The notes under the pieces: generated by a model | Databases searched by the model: none | What the model saw: only the letters and a program-made list of their open reading frames with translations | What the model was told of the DNA's origin: nothing | Made by a program: the position numbers and the translations under genes | Shown: one piece after another, positions 28,317 through 29,112 of the stretch | Layout of the letters: every line of letters begins with the position of its first letter | Position numbering within the stretch: the stretch's first letter is position 1 | DNA from: a virus | Length of the DNA stretch: 29,112 nt | Reading direction: 5' to 3' (one strand) | IMG/VR virus record: IMGVR_UViG_3300042892_000491 | Location: 1-29,112 of that record

Positions 28317-29112
28317 ATGAATTATTGCAGGAACGTGAGTGGCGTTTATGCAAAGGACCTGATGATGCGTCTGATTCGGATTTAGCTGACGCTTTTGAGC
28401 ATTTCTGTTCTACGTACTGGTTCATTAGGCATCCTGAGCGTGGGCGTATCTTGTTTGAGATGCGTGAGGCACAGACAGAGACTGTTTACGCTTGGATAGC
28501 CAACCGTAACAGTATCGTGTTAAAAGCCCGCCAGATTGGGTTTTCTACTTTGGCTGCGGCTTTTGCTTTTTGGGAGGTATACTTTTGGCCTGACCGTTTT
28601 GAGGTTATGCTTAGCCGTACGGAACGTGAGGCTGCTAAGTTGCTTCAGAAATCTAAGTACGGATACAAGATGCTTCCTGATTGGATTAAACAACGGGGAC
28701 CTGGTTTGGTTTCTGAGAATCAACTGAAAATGGTGTTTGCTAATGAATCTGCTATTGAGTCTCTTCCTAGTGGCAATGACCCTGCTCGTGGTGAATCCGT
28801 GTATCGTGTCTTTATTGATGAGATGGCGTTTCTTCCGAACTCTGAGGAAGCCTGGGCATCTATTGAACCTATTGCCGATGTGGGTGGTCGTATCGTATGC
28901 TTATCCACCGCTAAAGGTGAGGGCAACATATTTCATCGCCTTTGGGTTGGGTCCCAGAATGGAACGAATGATTTTAAAGGTATTTTCTTTCCGTGGTCGG
29001 CGGGCGATCGTGATGACGCATGGTACGAGGTAAAGAAGGCGCAGCTTCCTGATTGGCAGCTTGCGCAAGAATACCCTAGTGATCCTGATGAGGCTTTTGT
29101 TCGTTCTGGTCG
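28307..29112 (+). CDS. terL: Terminase large subunit, 5' part (cut by window end)
   Basis: The frame opens with TTG at 28307, six bases after AAGGA; no in-frame ATG occurs until about codon 52, after conserved sequence. The visible 268 residues contain the motor motifs of the packaging ATPase: Walker A-like KARQIGFST at 73-81, Walker B VFIDEM at 168-173 with Asp171 and Glu172, and the coupling motif STAKGEGN at 200-207. The C-terminal nuclease domain lies outside the window. It would translocate DNA into the procapsid. The first segment (EREWRLCKGP) overlaps the end of the zinc-ribbon gene by 10 bases. Confidence 0.92.
   Translation, partial: MELNELLQEREWRLCKGPDDASDSDLADAFEHFCSTYWFIRHPERGRILFEMREAQTETVYAWIANRNSIVLKARQIGFSTLAAAFAFWEVYFWPDRFEVMLSRTEREAAKLLQKSKYGYKMLPDWIKQRGPGLVSENQLKMVFANESAIESLPSGNDPARGESVYRVFIDEMAFLPNSEEAWASIEPIADVGGRIVCLSTAKGEGNIFHRLWVGSQNGTNDFKGIFFPWSAGDRDDAWYEVKKAQLPDWQLAQEYPSDPDEAFVRSG

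Noticed and set aside
28737-29033. 98-codon plus-strand frame near the right end
   Set aside because: It is in another frame of the large terminase gene, whose own frame carries the Walker B and coupling motifs.

Overview
The window is a large part of the genome of a tailed double-stranded DNA phage (Caudoviricetes). It is most likely a podovirus-like virus of an actinobacterium from an aquatic habitat. The phage call rests on a terminase large subunit with its motor motifs at the right end, two collar-domain tail-fibre proteins, a run of probable internal virion proteins that includes one of 2697 residues, and a replication block with primase, helicase, RusA and a Cas4-like nuclease. The actinobacterial host is inferred mainly from a secreted protein with a resuscitation-promoting-factor (Rpf) type domain. 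The aquatic habitat is a guess from overall gene style. Portal, capsid and tail-tube genes are not here. They probably lie outside, between the terminase at the right edge and the tail genes at the left edge.

Layout. (1) Bases 1-14134, plus strand: late genes for tail fibres, small repetitive virion proteins, a giant probable ejection protein and an M15-type peptidoglycan peptidase that is the best endolysin candidate. (2) Bases 14131-20317, minus strand: a tightly overlapping operon (many TAATG or ATGA junctions) for DNA metabolism. In transcription order it holds a small zinc-finger protein, a helix-turn-helix-like protein, a Cas4/RecB-type nuclease, an unknown conserved protein, a DnaB-type ATPase, an archaeo-eukaryotic-type primase, RusA, a PD-(D/E)XK-like protein, a sigma-region-4/Nmad1 fusion and small unknowns. 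(3) Bases 20353-26286, minus strand: accessory and early genes in at least five transcription units. Each unit is preceded by one copy of a perfect dyad, CTTTACA-NN-TGTAAAG. This region holds the Rpf-like gene and a class II glutamine amidotransferase/amidoligase pair. (4) Bases 26287-26656: about 370 bases without a normal gene, rich in long complementary segments, a candidate structured RNA. (5) Bases 26657-27567, minus strand: three small genes, one basic and one beta-rich, that look virion-associated. (6) Bases 27568-27768: a divergent intergenic region dense in repeats and hairpins. (7) Bases 27769-29112, plus strand: small terminase, a zinc-ribbon mini-protein, and the large terminase, which is cut by the window end.

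How it works together. The minus-strand modules would replicate the genome and remodel the host. The plus-strand module would package DNA, build the virion and lyse the cell. The two most interesting systems are the amidoligase plus glutamine amidotransferase operon, a peptide- or amide-forming pathway with unknown substrate, and the five-copy operator that appears to place it under common control with the other early units. No integrase, repressor, tRNA, CRISPR or RNA polymerase gene is visible, so a lytic lifestyle is the simplest reading.
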